Shown: positions 53,307 through 63,544, counted from the stretch's first letter. The stretch is DNA of 64,000 bases from Desulfobulbus rhabdoformis (GCF_016919065.1 NZ_JAFFQA010000011.1:62001-126000), one strand, 5' to 3'. Translations and numbers: made by a program. Notes: generated by a model not told the origin, from the letters alone.

Positions 53307-53819
53307 CTATAGCTGCTGTTTGTTGAGGTATTTCTTGATGTTGGTATGACCTACGTGCTTGTGGCAATGGACACAGGATTTGACAATGCCCATTTTGTAG
53401 TCCTTGTGGGCAAGATAGGCTTTGGGGATTTCGTGACGGAACGCATCAAGATGGTGGCATTTGCGACAACCCGAATCATAGGTGAATGATTCCCGATGCT
53501 CCAGGTTGCCTATCCAGTCGACATCCTCGACCCAGAAAATCTCTCCCAGCACATCCTTGATCCCGTTGTACGCCTTAGCCTGGACATAGAAACCGACGTC
53601 TTCATGGGGCAGGTGGCAGTCGGCACAGTGGACTTTGATACCGAGTTTGTTGTTGCCGCCGTGAACGTCCTGCTGATATGCCTGGGCCACCCCCTGCATG
53701 GAGTGACAGGAGGAGCAGAATTCCACTCCTGAGGTACGTTCAATCATTTCGGCTCCAACCAGCGCTATACCAAGACCTGCAAGAGTACCGCACAGAAGGA
53801 GAGTGAATGCTCGTATCAT
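53307..53819 (-). CDS. NapC/NirT-family tetraheme quinol dehydrogenase
   Basis: 170 residues. N-terminal membrane anchor (AFTLLLCGTLAGLGIALVGAEM) and four CxxCH hemes (Cys35, 65, 118, 149), plus the quinol-site-type segment around residues 70-100. The NrfH/NapC family passes electrons from menaquinol to periplasmic reductases. The gene ends 10 bp before the octaheme cytochrome, so the two form an operon in the order of HaoC-HaoA. Confidence 0.9.
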   Translation of the reverse strand: MIRAFTLLLCGTLAGLGIALVGAEMIERTSGVEFCSSCHSMQGVAQAYQQDVHGGNNKLGIKVHCADCHLPHEDVGFYVQAKAYNGIKDVLGEIFWVEDVDWIGNLEHRESFTYDSGCRKCHHLDAFRHEIPKAYLAHKDYKMGIVKSCVHCHKHVGHTNIKKYLNKQQL

Positions 53820-54489
53820 GTTGGGTTTCCCTGAAGCTAAAGAAGTATCTGCCGTATGGTTTCAACTCTGAATGAACTGTGTTGCCAATCTAAGAAAACA
53901 AAAAAGTAAATGAAAGAGACAGGTTCTGGTGTTTTTGAGTAGGCCCGCCGTCTGTTGACGTGGGGGAGAAAACAAGATGAAGCGCAATGGGACAAACTTG
54001 TGGGCCGGAGCAGCCCGAGATGCCGGGTACGGTGGTATTGGAAAAGGCATCTGTAGGATAAAGACAGCAGTGAATGATATGGGAGAATGATTCCTGCATA
54101 CACCCACGAAAGCAAAAATTTGGGACCATGTCAAGTTCAATGAACGCTTCGTTGTGGTCCTCGCATGTGAAGGGATTGTCCTGATTTTCGATAGTTAGGT
54201 AATGCTAAAAGTGTTGAGCGTTGGTAAATTGTGTTTTTGGATCGTGACCTGCACATGCCTGAAAATGAGAACTCGACAAGGAAAATGGAGGACGTCTGCC
54301 TAAGGCTCCATTTCTGCATCATTGATAAATATTTTGACTTTCGGTGCTGTTCTTTCTCACAATACAGAGATAAAAAAAACAAAAATTCGGGTGAATGCAG
54401 GGGCTGTCCCCGTGAGGCTGTGTTCTCCTCGTTTGATTGCATAGGAATAGCTGCATGGTTTCTCGAGAGTATGGAAAAAAATACCGATA
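53820..54489. other. Divergent intergenic region, no gene recognised
   Basis: 670 bp between the divergent napC-type and diguanylate cyclase genes. I looked for TTGAC-N4-GTCAA or TTGAT-N4-ATCAA sites and saw none that was convincing. Confidence 0.4.
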
Positions 54490-56082
54490 TTGGGTAAGGT
54501 GCTTCGTCTCTTCCTCTTTCTTTTTTTTGCAGCCTCTGCGGTCTTAAACGGGATCCTCTTTGTGCTGTATTCCACTGAAAAGGGATACAAGCTTGAGAGA
54601 TTAGAGGAAGTCGAACGTTATTCGGTCAGTCTGCAGCACCACGTCATTCATGACTCCTTTGCGGTTATTTTGGGGGATGTTCTTTTCCTGAGTCAGCAAA
54701 ATGAACTCACGGGTTACTTGCAAAGTCAAGAGAGCAATTTGCTTGACCAGGCTGGGGCTGAGTACCTGGCGTTTGCACGCAACCATACTGACTATGACCA
54801 GATCCGTTATTTGAATGCAGCCGGCAAGGAGCTTATTCGCGTCAATAACACTGTGGATGGGCCTCGGATTGTTGCAGCGGGTCAACTGCAAAATAAGGCA
54901 AAACGATATTATTTTTTGGCTTGTAACCAGTTAAAGCAAGGAGAGATCTTTCTTTCTCCCTTTGATCTGAACATCGAGCATGGCGAGATCGAAAAACCGT
55001 ATAAGCCCATCATACGGATTGGAACTCCAATTTTTGACGCGCAGGGGAACAGGGCGGGGATTGTCCTGGTGAATTATTTAGGTGAGAAGCTTCTGGAACA
55101 GATCCGTAACTCAGCTTTTATTGCGAGGGGTAAGGCGATGCTGCTCAATAGTGATGGCTACTGGCTGCTCGCCCCTGATGCGCAGAAAGAGTGGGGATTT
55201 ATATTGAACCAGCCCGCACACCGGATCGGGGCTTTTGATGCAGAGGCTTGGGAAGCAATCCGCAGCCAGACCAAGGGACAGATTCGGACCGCTCAGGGGA
55301 TCTACACATTTGAGACCGTCTATCCGGCACAGTCGGAGTACTATCGCTCAAGTGGTGGAGCGGCCCATCCCTTTGCGCAGAGCCGAAAACAGTTTGCAGG
55401 CAAAGAGTATCACTGGCATATGGTGTCCTTTCTTTCCCACAGCGACCTGGAAAAGGCGGATAAGATCCTGGCGACCAAATATTTCATTATAGGAGCCAGT
55501 GGCCTGCTGCTGGTTCTGTCCGGATCCTGGGCGGTCGCCTTTGCTGCTGCCAAGCGCCGGGTCTACCAGAAACAGCTCAAAGAACTGGCACTCTTTGATC
55601 AACTCACCAAGCTACCCAACCGGGTTCTCTTCTTTGATCGTTTGACCATGATGGCTGAGCACAGCAGGCGCTACAGATCACAATTTGCCCTGCTCTATCT
55701 TGACCTGGATGGCTTTAAACTGGTTAATGACTCTCATGGGCATGATGTGGGCGATCAGCTTCTTGCCACGGTGGCTCAGCGTTTACAAAGCATCTGCAGA
55801 CGTTCCGACACGGTGGACAGACTCGGGGGCGATGAGTTTGCCATTTTGTATGCGAATCTGCGTAATGTCGGAGAACTCGATACCTTTGCCCGCCGCGTGA
55901 TCAATGAACTCAGTCAAAGCATTGATCTGAGCGTTGGCAGCGTACGTGTTGGCGTGAGTGTAGGGATTGCCCTGTTTCCCGAAGACTGCGATAATGTAGA
56001 AACGCTGGTCAATTTAGCGGATCGGGCCATGTACCGCTCAAAAGACAGTGGCAAAAACACCTATACCTTTGCCCATGCCTAA
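54490..56082 (+). CDS. Diguanylate cyclase with periplasmic Cache-like sensor
   Basis: About 530 residues: N-terminal membrane helix (LRLFLFLFFAASAVLNGILFVL), a large periplasmic region (about 35-330) with a Cache-like fold (DYDQIRYLNAAGKELIRVNN), a second helix (FIIGASGLLLVLSGSWAVAFAA, about 335-356) and a GGDEF domain with the intact active site RLGGDEFAIL near 455. The product-inhibition I-site RxxD (RRSD) lies five residues before GG. Makes cyclic di-GMP in response to an extracytoplasmic ligand. The start is unclear: TTG 54490 or GTG 54499, no clear SD. Confidence 0.87.
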   Translation: MGKVLRLFLFLFFAASAVLNGILFVLYSTEKGYKLERLEEVERYSVSLQHHVIHDSFAVILGDVLFLSQQNELTGYLQSQESNLLDQAGAEYLAFARNHTDYDQIRYLNAAGKELIRVNNTVDGPRIVAAGQLQNKAKRYYFLACNQLKQGEIFLSPFDLNIEHGEIEKPYKPIIRIGTPIFDAQGNRAGIVLVNYLGEKLLEQIRNSAFIARGKAMLLNSDGYWLLAPDAQKEWGFILNQPAHRIGAFDAEAWEAIRSQTKGQIRTAQGIYTFETVYPAQSEYYRSSGGAAHPFAQSRKQFAGKEYHWHMVSFLSHSDLEKADKILATKYFIIGASGLLLVLSGSWAVAFAAAKRRVYQKQLKELALFDQLTKLPNRVLFFDRLTMMAEHSRRYRSQFALLYLDLDGFKLVNDSHGHDVGDQLLATVAQRLQSICRRSDTVDRLGGDEFAILYANLRNVGELDTFARRVINELSQSIDLSVGSVRVGVSVGIALFPEDCDNVETLVNLADRAMYRSKDSGKNTYTFAHA

Positions 56083-56088
56083 AAGGGG

Positions 56089-56532
56089 CTAAGGCTGCAG
56101 CAGTTTGAGGCCCAGAGGCTCTTCTACAACGCGGCGTGCACTGCAGTTTTTCAACTCCTGAACCACGACCTCCATCACGTGCCAGACCCGTACTCCTTCG
56201 CGAATACAGCCGGTTATCGTCTGGGTGTTGCGTCCGCAGGCCATGTGCATGTGGACAAGCGGCGTGCCCTCGGCGTCACGAAACAGGGTGCCGGTGCCAG
56301 CAATTTCATGCACATGATGAAGCGTTTCTTTCATGATCTCAAGGGGAAGGCCACGATCCTCGCCTGGTCCCACCACCAGCCGACTTCCATCATCCGCTCC
56401 GCCGACTGCAATGAGTGAAGCTGCCTCAATATTGTGCTCATCGGCAAATTGTTCAATCACTTCGTGAACAATATCACCGTCTTCCAGACGCAGGACAAAG
56501 ATGCGTCCGGGCTCTGCTGTGGTATAGCGCAT
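56089..56532 (-). CDS. PPC/DUF296-domain protein
   Basis: 147 residues. PPC/DUF296 domain seen as RIFVLRLEDGDIVHEVIEQFADEH, GSRLVVGPGED and HMHMACGRNTQTITGCI, with the conserved His/Gly residues that bind metal in bacterial homologues. Known bacterial members are trimeric with unknown ligand. ATG 56532 has AGAGGA upstream; a longer frame to 56601 does not. Confidence 0.8.
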   Translation of the reverse strand: MRYTTAEPGRIFVLRLEDGDIVHEVIEQFADEHNIEAASLIAVGGADDGSRLVVGPGEDRGLPLEIMKETLHHVHEIAGTGTLFRDAEGTPLVHMHMACGRNTQTITGCIREGVRVWHVMEVVVQELKNCSARRVVEEPLGLKLLQP

Positions 56533-56754
56533 AGTTTCCTCTGTAAAATGAATTCGTCCATGCCCTGAAAGGAAATCTGCTTCCGTCCTTTCTCCGGTCA
56601 TCGAATTTTCCTTTCCCTTTGTTCAGGACTTTGTTTTAACACTGCTTATGTAAAGAGGCGAGAGCTATCAAACCGATAAGGGTACGCTTTCAGGCGTATT
56701 GTGTATCTTCCGCATTGACCACAACCTTTGTTTTTTCCAAGGAGCCGTCCGACC

Positions 56755-58761
56755 ATGGTCACCTTTCGATCTGCCTGTCCGTATGACTGTCCCGATACAT
56801 GCGGACTCCTGGTAACCACTGCAAATGATCGAGTTGTCGAGGTAACTGGAGATCCTGAGCACCCGGTAACCCAGGGGTTTCTCTGTCCCAAGATGCGTCA
56901 TTATGAGAAAACGGTGCATTCACCCCAGCGGCTGACCAAGCCACTGGTGCGCATAGGCGAAAAAGGGAAGGGCGAGTTTGCTCCCATCAGTTGGCCGGAG
57001 GCGATCAAATATATTTGCAGCCAATGGCAGCAGTTGATCGCGACCTGTGGTCCTGAATCCATCTTGCCCTACTCCTACGCCGGGACCATGGGGCTTGTGC
57101 AGCGCAATGCCGGCCATGCCTTTTTTTATACCATCGGTGCTTCCCGCCTTGATCGCACAATCTGTTCGGCAGCGAAAAGTGCTGGCTGGAACATGGTGAT
57201 GGGGGCAACGCCTGCCATGCAGCCAGGTGAGATAGAAAAGAGTGATCTGGTTATTTTGTGGGGCATTAATGCGGCGGCCACCTCGATTCACGGCTTGCAG
57301 AATGCTCTCGCCGCCCGAAAAAATGGGGCAAAAATTGTTGTCATTGACACCTATCATACGCCCACGGCAGAAATAGCCGATGAGGTTTTGTTGGTGAAGC
57401 CGGGTTCCGATGGTGCGCTGGCCCTGGCCATCATGCACATTCTGGTTCGTGACGAACACATAAACCGCGATTTTATAGCGGAGAATGTCCTTGGCTTTGA
57501 AGAGTTGGCCCAGAAGATCCTGCCCGAATGCTCCCCGGATAAAATGGCGGCCCGCTGTGGCCTGGAGGTGGGGCAGATCGAAGCGTTGGCCCAGCAGTAC
57601 GGGAACGCGCGTGCCCCCTTTATTCGTCTGGGCAGCGGGCTCAGCCGCTATGGGAATGGCGGCATGACCGTGCGTACCATCACCTGCCTGCCAGCCCTGA
57701 CAGGGGCCTGGCAAGAGGAGGGGGGCGGTATCTTTCTCGGGACCTCGACCGGTGCCGCCTTTCCAACCCACCTTGTTACCCGTGAGGATCTTTCTCCCCC
57801 GTCGAGTCGACTGATCAATATGAATCAGCTCGGAGATGCCCTGAATACGCTTGTGGATCCTCCAATCAGATCGCTTTATGTCTATCATTCCAATCCCGCA
57901 TCCATTGCTCCGGATCAGAGCGCGGTGCTGCAGGGCTTGATGCGGGGGGATCTTTTTACCGTTGTCCATGAGCGGTTTCTCACTGATACCGCCTGTTATG
58001 CAGATATCGTTTTACCGGCGACCACCTCCCTTGAACACGATGATCTCTACCGATCCTATGGCAGTTATACTGCGCAGGCCGGGTATGCGGCTATCCCGCC
58101 GGTGGGTGAGGCCAAATCAAACTGGGAGGTTTTTGCGCTCCTGGCCCAAGGAATGGGGCTCACTGATCCATTTTTTTCTCAATCTGCACAAGATTTGTTG
58201 GGGCAGCTTCTGGCAGAGGAAAACAGCTGGCATGATCATGAGCAAGCCTCAGCGCTGCGTACGGGGGCGCCCATTCTCCTTACTCCGCCAGACAATGGAA
58301 AACAGCGCTGGCAGACGCCCTCGGGGAAGATTGAAATCCTCAATACACGAGAAGCTGAACCGTTGCCCCGAGTGCTGCCCACCCATGCCGAAGAGGATGG
58401 CTTACCGTTGCGCTTGCAGTCCGCCCCCAGTCGGTATGCGCTGAACTCAAGCTTTTATGAGCAAAAAGACCTGCGGGAAAAGCAGCAGTGTATGCATCTG
58501 CTGATGCACCCTGTTGACGCCAGGGACCGGAATTTGTTCGATGGCCAGCGGGTCGAGGTGCGCAACCGATTGGGACGGGTCCAGCTCAAGCTGAAAATAA
58601 GTGAGCACACCAAGGCCGGTACCGTGGTCAGCGAAGGGGTGTGGTGGCGGCAGTTCCTCCCCGGGACTTCGGGGATCAACACCCTCATGGAGCAGCGGCT
58701 GACTGATCGTGGGCGGGGAAGTACGCTCTATGATGTGGCTGTCGAAGTTCAGGGAATCTGA
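56755..58761 (+). CDS. Molybdopterin (bis-MGD) oxidoreductase
   Basis: 668 residues, DMSO-reductase superfamily. A 4Fe-4S site is formed by CPYDCPDTC at residues 8-16 and Cys in GFLCPK near 48. The Mo/W-ligand region reads DRTICSAAKSAGWNM, and the MGD-binding C-terminal domain follows (about 540-660). No signal peptide, so cytoplasmic. Substrate unknown: formate-dehydrogenase-like and acetylene-hydratase-like enzymes are both in the group. AAGGAG lies upstream of ATG 56755. No partner subunits are adjacent. Confidence 0.85.
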   Translation: MVTFRSACPYDCPDTCGLLVTTANDRVVEVTGDPEHPVTQGFLCPKMRHYEKTVHSPQRLTKPLVRIGEKGKGEFAPISWPEAIKYICSQWQQLIATCGPESILPYSYAGTMGLVQRNAGHAFFYTIGASRLDRTICSAAKSAGWNMVMGATPAMQPGEIEKSDLVILWGINAAATSIHGLQNALAARKNGAKIVVIDTYHTPTAEIADEVLLVKPGSDGALALAIMHILVRDEHINRDFIAENVLGFEELAQKILPECSPDKMAARCGLEVGQIEALAQQYGNARAPFIRLGSGLSRYGNGGMTVRTITCLPALTGAWQEEGGGIFLGTSTGAAFPTHLVTREDLSPPSSRLINMNQLGDALNTLVDPPIRSLYVYHSNPASIAPDQSAVLQGLMRGDLFTVVHERFLTDTACYADIVLPATTSLEHDDLYRSYGSYTAQAGYAAIPPVGEAKSNWEVFALLAQGMGLTDPFFSQSAQDLLGQLLAEENSWHDHEQASALRTGAPILLTPPDNGKQRWQTPSGKIEILNTREAEPLPRVLPTHAEEDGLPLRLQSAPSRYALNSSFYEQKDLREKQQCMHLLMHPVDARDRNLFDGQRVEVRNRLGRVQLKLKISEHTKAGTVVSEGVWWRQFLPGTSGINTLMEQRLTDRGRGSTLYDVAVEVQGI

Positions 58762-58763
58762 TC

Positions 58764-58919
58764 ATGAGCTTTGCATTGGAAAGCGTCATCCCCTGGGGGC
58801 GTTCGGAAGCTGAATACAGGGCGATGTTCAGCCTTGCCGAGTCAGACACCAAGCTACGTATTCTTGGTTGCGGTGATGGGCCGGACGCCTTTAACGGTGA
58901 CTGGAGTCGCTCAGGATAG
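58764..58919 (+). pseudogene. Truncated SAM-dependent methyltransferase (N-terminus only)
   Basis: 51 residues beginning MSFALESVIPWGRSEAEYRAM and ending after the SAM-binding ILGCGDGPDAFNGD, then a stop. The pattern matches the N-terminus of a family of about 200-residue methyltransferases; the remaining three quarters of the gene are missing, replaced by the GNAT gene. Starts two bases after the oxidoreductase stop, so it was part of that operon. Confidence 0.75.
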
Positions 58920-58958
58920 TCGTCGTCGAGCCTGACGCCAATGGAGAAAAGGAGAATT

Positions 58959-59384
58959 ATGCTTGATATTGAGATGAGTTATGACGGGCAACCAATCGAT
59001 TACTCCCTGGTTGCCGATATCCTGAGACGGGTTGGCATGGCGTACTTCACGCCAATGGAGCATCAAAGGGCCTTTGCTGCAAGTTTTGCCACGGTCTTTG
59101 TTTTGCACAAGGGCGAGATGATTGGTTTTGGTCGAGCGCTCTCTGATGGAGTGTACCAGGCCGCGCTATACGATGTGGCCGTGTTGCCCGAATATCAAGG
59201 ACAGGGGATTGGTTCTCTGATCGTTCACAGCCTGCTGGAGAAGTTGCCGCAGTGTAATGTGATCTTGTACGCGGCGCCGGGCAAAGAGGCTTTTTACACA
59301 TCTCTAGGGTTTCGGCGTATGAAAACCGGCATGGCTCTTTTTACCCAAAAAGAGCGTATGGCCGAGAAGGGATTCACCGAGTAA
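58959..59384 (+). CDS. GNAT-family N-acetyltransferase
   Basis: 141 residues; the acetyl-CoA-binding motif A is VAVLPEYQGQGIGSLIV (Q/R-x-x-G-x-G/A, about residue 75) and LYAAPGKEAFYTSLGF gives the C-terminal half. ATG 58959 has AAGGAG five bases upstream and is preferred over ATG 58941. Substrate unknown. Confidence 0.85.
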   Translation: MLDIEMSYDGQPIDYSLVADILRRVGMAYFTPMEHQRAFAASFATVFVLHKGEMIGFGRALSDGVYQAALYDVAVLPEYQGQGIGSLIVHSLLEKLPQCNVILYAAPGKEAFYTSLGFRRMKTGMALFTQKERMAEKGFTE

Positions 59385-59401
59385 ACGGTGGCTTGCGGGG
59401 T

Positions 59402-59779
59402 ATGAAAACCGTCACTGCGGCCATTATCTACAGGGGCGGGAAAGTCCTGCTTGCCCGACGAGCTTCCGGAGAAAAGCAGGCAGGGTACTGGGAATTTCCC
59501 GGAGGGAAGCTGGAGCCGGGGGAAACACTTGCAGCCTGCCTGTGTCGGGAAATTGCCGAAGAGCTAAACGTGGAAATCAGCGTTGGCGCTATCCTTGCCA
59601 CCAGTGACCACCGCTACGAGCACGGTGCAATTCATCTGGTGGCAATGAAGGCAGCCATTGTTTCGGGGAGGTTATGCCCTACAGTCCATGATCAGCTCTG
59701 CTGGGTTCCTGTGGAGGAACTGCTGCAATACCGGTTGTCGCCTGCGGATATTCCCATTGCCCGAGCACTGAAGCAGTGA
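59402..59779 (+). CDS. Nudix hydrolase, MutT-like
   Basis: 125 residues with a full Nudix box, GGKLEPGETLAACLCREIAEELNV (GX5EX7REUXEEXGU layout). Likely sanitises oxidised nucleotides (8-oxo-dGTP) or hydrolyses another nucleoside diphosphate. ATG 59402 lies 17 bp after the GNAT stop, so co-transcribed with it. Confidence 0.88.
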   Translation: MKTVTAAIIYRGGKVLLARRASGEKQAGYWEFPGGKLEPGETLAACLCREIAEELNVEISVGAILATSDHRYEHGAIHLVAMKAAIVSGRLCPTVHDQLCWVPVEELLQYRLSPADIPIARALKQ

Positions 59780-59809
59780 GCCTGTAGCTCACCGATATCC
59801 CTCTATTTC

Positions 59810-60667
59810 TTACCCCATAGCCTGCATACTTGCAGCCAACTTGTCGGGGTCGAGCTGCCGTTGAAAGAGCGGGCGTTTGTCCGCTTGGTAGGCGACGAGC
59901 TGTTCTTCAAAGACGGGCTTTTCCTGCCGGTAAAAAATCCCCAGATAAAGTTGTTCTGCTTCTCCGGCCCGGGCAAAGGCCTGGAGCTGATCTGTGGGGT
60001 CATGGTCTTCGGGCAGAGACTGGGTGTGCTCCTTAAACCACTGGTAGGTGTTGTGTTTGTTAAAGGTGACGCAGGGCTGGAGAATATCCACCAGCGCGTA
60101 CCCTTTGTGTTTGATGGCCGCTTGAAGAATAGCCTGGGTCTGCTCGGGATTGCCCACATAGGCCCGGGCCACAAAGGATGCTTTCAGCGCTATAGCCACG
60201 GTCAAGGGATTAAAAGGCTCGGCCACCACGCCATCGATCTGCAGTGGGGTGGTGAATCCCTGTTGGCTGGTGGGAGATGCCTGTCCTTTGGTGAGACCGT
60301 AGACCATGTTGTTGTGGACGATGTTGGTGATATTGGGGTTTCGGCGGATGCAATGAAGAAAATGATTGCCACCCTCGCCGTACATATCACCGTCCCCACT
60401 TTCTGCGATCACGGTCAAGCCGGGATTACTGGCCTTGATGGCGGTGGCCGGCGGTAAAGCCCGACCATGGAGACCATTAAAGAAATGGGTGTTGCAGTAC
60501 TGGGGGATTTTCGCCGCCTGGCCAATCCCAGAGACCAGCACTGTGGTCTGCGGGGGTAGCTGCAATGCGGCGAGCGTCTTGCCCAGGATATTGAGAATCC
60601 CATGGTTCCCGCATCCAGGACACCAGGCAATATCACAGTCGTTTTTTACCCAGACATGCTCACTCAT
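59810..60667 (-). CDS. 2-oxoacid:ferredoxin oxidoreductase, beta subunit (KorB-like)
   Basis: 285 residues with the TPP-binding motif [16 protein letters not shown]...NN (GDG-X~25-NN) and the 4Fe-4S cysteines WCPGCGNHG near 17-25 and a later Cys near PCVTF. With the fused gamma-alpha chain upstream it forms a complete KGOR/PFOR-type enzyme: decarboxylates a 2-oxoacid to acyl-CoA with ferredoxin. ATG 60667 overlaps the upstream gene by 8 bp with GGAGGGAG before it; a longer frame into the alpha gene is not used. Confidence 0.9.
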   Translation of the reverse strand: MSEHVWVKNDCDIAWCPGCGNHGILNILGKTLAALQLPPQTTVLVSGIGQAAKIPQYCNTHFFNGLHGRALPPATAIKASNPGLTVIAESGDGDMYGEGGNHFLHCIRRNPNITNIVHNNMVYGLTKGQASPTSQQGFTTPLQIDGVVAEPFNPLTVAIALKASFVARAYVGNPEQTQAILQAAIKHKGYALVDILQPCVTFNKHNTYQWFKEHTQSLPEDHDPTDQLQAFARAGEAEQLYLGIFYRQEKPVFEEQLVAYQADKRPLFQRQLDPDKLAASMQAMG

Positions 60668-62354
60668 TCCCTCCCTCCTTGCGCAGAGACGCAATAATTT
60701 CCTCAACACTAAACGCCAAACCGTTGTACTTGAGCCACTGATCGTCGATGGTGCAGCCGGTCTCCGCTCGAAGCAGCCGAGCAAACTGACCTGTGGCGTT
60801 ATTCTCGACCACAATGATGCGCTTGGCGCGTTCCAGATAGGCAGCCATCTCCTGCGGCAGCGGATAGACCTGCGTACAGTGCAGCAAGGCGACCTCGGGC
60901 AGGGCAAGCTGTTTCAGCGCTTCCTCTATTGTCGGGCCGGTCGATCCCCAGGAGATGAGCAGGGTGTGATAGAGTTGCGGGCCGTACAAACGGGGGGGCA
61001 GCGCAAGGCTGGTTTCCAGAAGTCTGCCTTTGGCCATGCGCTTGTCAACCATGGCGACTCTGGTGTCAAAATCCTCGGTGATTCTGCCCTGGGCATCGTG
61101 CTCGTCGCTGTCGACACAGACAAATCCCTGGCCGAGTCCAGGGACACCACGGGGGGAAAGGCCGGTTGCACTGGCAGCGTAGCGTTCGTAATTGGCCTCG
61201 GTCGCAACGATTTCCGATTTCGGCGGTTCGTGTGGGAGCGGCAGAGTTTCGATGTCATAGAGAGAATCGAGCAGATACTGGTCTGTGAGCAACAGGACCG
61301 GCGACTGGCTGGCATCGGCCATGGTAAAGGCGTGGCGGGCACAGTCGTAGGCTTCCTCTGGGGAGCCGGGGGCCAGAATGGCCCGTGGATATTCCCCATG
61401 GCCCGAATAGCGGGCGATCTCAAGGTCTCCCTGCTCGGTCCGTGTGGGGAGTCCTGTTCCCGGGCCAGGCCGTTGGGCGATGTGGATGACCAGCGGGAGT
61501 TCCATGATCCCGGCGAGGCTCAAGCCCTCGCCCATCAGGTCAAAACCTCCTCCCGAGGTGCTGACCAGCGCCCTGGCTCCGGCATACCAGGCGCCGATCC
61601 CCATATTGACCGCACTGATCTCGTCTTCTGCCTGCTCCACCACTATTCCGTGGTCGGCTGCCAGCCGGGCAAGGTGGATGAGAACTCCGGTTGCCGGTGA
61701 CATGGGATAGGAGGAGATAAAATTACAGCCGCCTGCCACCGCGCCCAGAGCCACTACCTGCGAACCGTCCAGAAGAAGGCGGTTATGGGCCTGTTGATCA
61801 AGGGGGAGGGGAAAGCGGCCTGCGAGATTTTCGGCATACTCCCAGCCGAGTTGGGCCGCGCGCCTATTTTTTTCCTGGATTTGCGCATCAGAAAACGTGT
61901 GTGCAAGTGCAGTGTTCAGGGGCGCAAGCTCCCAACCGAGCATCCGCAGGATAAAACCACAGACGATACTGTTCCCAAAGACCGCGCCGCCAGCCTGTTT
62001 TGAGAGTTCCTTTAATGGAAGTGGCGTTACCCCCTGTTCGGAAGAGAAAAGGGCGGGGTCACCAACAAGCAGGCTCTCCTCGCCTAGACGGTCTGCAAGT
62101 CTGGGGAGAGCGTCACTGTCAAGCAGGACGCAGCAGTCGATCCGGTCGGAAGGCGAGCGGACAGGGCTGTCTGCGGCCCGGAGTACGAGGGAATTGCTGC
62201 CTCCTCGAATGCGGGACATAAATTCGTTCACGGCAAATACATGCAGTCCGCCGCCACGTAACGCACGAGCCAGGACAAGCCCCAGGGTTTGGAGCCCTTG
62301 ACCGGCTTCTCCTCCAAACATCAGGTTCACTTGGAGCGATGGTCGATTGGTCAT
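60660..62354 (-). CDS. 2-oxoacid:ferredoxin oxidoreductase, fused gamma-alpha subunit (KorA-like)
   Basis: 564 residues. Gamma domain first (about 8-185, [19 protein letters not shown] and [13 protein letters not shown]), then the alpha domain (about 190-560) with [14 protein letters not shown], the [18 protein letters not shown] block and a C-terminal subdomain. No delta ferredoxin subunit is encoded here, as in KorAB pairs. The enzyme probably generates or uses acyl-CoA such as succinyl-CoA or acetyl-CoA; substrate not determined. Confidence 0.9.
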   Translation of the reverse strand: MTNRPSLQVNLMFGGEAGQGLQTLGLVLARALRGGGLHVFAVNEFMSRIRGGSNSLVLRAADSPVRSPSDRIDCCVLLDSDALPRLADRLGEESLLVGDPALFSSEQGVTPLPLKELSKQAGGAVFGNSIVCGFILRMLGWELAPLNTALAHTFSDAQIQEKNRRAAQLGWEYAENLAGRFPLPLDQQAHNRLLLDGSQVVALGAVAGGCNFISSYPMSPATGVLIHLARLAADHGIVVEQAEDEISAVNMGIGAWYAGARALVSTSGGGFDLMGEGLSLAGIMELPLVIHIAQRPGPGTGLPTRTEQGDLEIARYSGHGEYPRAILAPGSPEEAYDCARHAFTMADASQSPVLLLTDQYLLDSLYDIETLPLPHEPPKSEIVATEANYERYAASATGLSPRGVPGLGQGFVCVDSDEHDAQGRITEDFDTRVAMVDKRMAKGRLLETSLALPPRLYGPQLYHTLLISWGSTGPTIEEALKQLALPEVALLHCTQVYPLPQEMAAYLERAKRIIVVENNATGQFARLLRAETGCTIDDQWLKYNGLAFSVEEIIASLRKEGGNE

Positions 62355-62814
62355 GGAAATTTCCTTGTTAGAAGTGCACAGCTTTCAGGATACAGGGTGG
62401 GGCGCCAAGAAATGCACCCAGCCTGGAAGAGGTAAAGATTCGTTCTCTCTACTGGCAAGCGAAAGAAAGAGGCAAACGGGAAGGATCGCTTGGCAAGAGA
62501 CAACATAGCGATGGTTGGAGCCTAGGGCCATCTGGAAAGCACAACCGGCACAGTGTCTTGAATTTTGGGATATACACCTTATGAAGAAGACAAGAACCGT
62601 GCAGGTCTGCTTCATTCCCAAAGAAGAACAGTGGGATGAGACGCAGAGAAATCAATCATGCATTTGTGCGGACCACGATGCTGACGATTTCTCTGCTCCA
62701 GCAAGCTCCTGAGCAAGTTACGCTGAATCTAAGCTTGTTTTTTGTAGAAGGACAAAGGTGGAGTCTTCGTTCAAGACCCCGAGAGCGACGAAAGACGGGC
62801 TGTGAACGTCCGGA
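62355..62814. other. Intergenic region, no gene recognised
   Basis: 460 bp. It should contain the promoter of the oxidoreductase operon (minus). Small frames here lack ribosome-binding sites. Confidence 0.4.
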
Positions 62815-63018
62815 TCAAACGTAGCCTGTTCCTTTGCAGGTCGGGCATTGCGTGTCAGGGGTACAGACCTGACCGGAGCAATCACTATCAGACGTGCATT
62901 CTTCCTGGTCCGGGGTTTTGATCCCATCCCATTCCGAACTTGTTTCGCAGACACCACTGATTACTTTCTTTCCCATGCAGGTCGGACAGACTGTCTGGTC
63001 GTTTTGTGGCGTACTCAT
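62815..63018 (-). CDS. Small DnaJ-like zinc-ribbon protein
   Basis: 67 residues with two CxxCxGxx knuckles: CPTCMGKK near the N-terminus and CPTCKGTGY at the C-terminus, plus three additional cysteines (GVCETS, EECTS, SGQVC). Resembles a single DnaJ central zinc unit. AAGGAGGAGACT precedes ATG 63018. Part of a run of small cysteine-rich genes with the DsrC-like gene. Confidence 0.7.
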   Translation of the reverse strand: MSTPQNDQTVCPTCMGKKVISGVCETSSEWDGIKTPDQEECTSDSDCSGQVCTPDTQCPTCKGTGYV

Positions 63019-63232
63019 AGTCTCCTCCTTGAAATGATTGTTTTTCAGTGTGTTCTTATGACTCTGAATGGAAATGGTAACTCTTTCCATTGATTAGTCA
63101 ACAGCGCGGCAAAAAATTAAACCAAATTTAAATATAGAATTCGTCCCCCCTGTCGCCCTCGCAACAGGGGGGAGCCTTAGGCGGGAATCATGGGCGGACA
63201 CTCCATTATTTTGCAGAGCAGGTCGGGCCATT

Positions 63233-63493
63233 TTAGAACTGCTTGCCGTGCAGGTTCTTCTTCAGCTGAGCGATATCCAGCCCCAGTCCAATGCACTGTT
63301 TTCCGTCCATGCACGAGTCTGCATCGATTTGTTCCAGAAAATGGTCCAGGGAGTGGGGACCGTCTTTGAGGTGCACGACCCAAGCCTTCTCTTGCTCATC
63401 ATAGGCAACAGTGATATCGCTGCCACACTCGCCAATATCGGGATAGAGCGTGGTGATTTGGGTGCAAAGTTCCTGTTTATCGTAATAGGACAT
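63233..63493 (-). CDS. Small cysteine-containing protein, family unknown
   Basis: 86 residues, mostly mixed alpha/beta, with the cysteines ELCTQ, GECGSD, SCMDGKQC; motif CGSDITVAYD then KAWVVHLKDGPHSLDHFLEQ. I do not recognise the family. GGGAGG precedes ATG 63493. It lies 51 bp downstream of the DsrC-like gene on the same strand, so operonic with it. Confidence 0.6.
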   Translation of the reverse strand: MSYYDKQELCTQITTLYPDIGECGSDITVAYDEQEKAWVVHLKDGPHSLDHFLEQIDADSCMDGKQCIGLGLDIAQLKKNLHGKQF

Positions 63494-63544
63494 AGAGAAC
63501 CTCCCTTTCGTTGGTGTTCACAGATACCTGTCGAGTCGTTGAAC

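Noticed and set aside
62581..62712. Small frame MKKTRTVQVCFIP upstream of the zinc-ribbon gene
   Set aside because: No Shine-Dalgarno and no recognisable conservation; probably chance.
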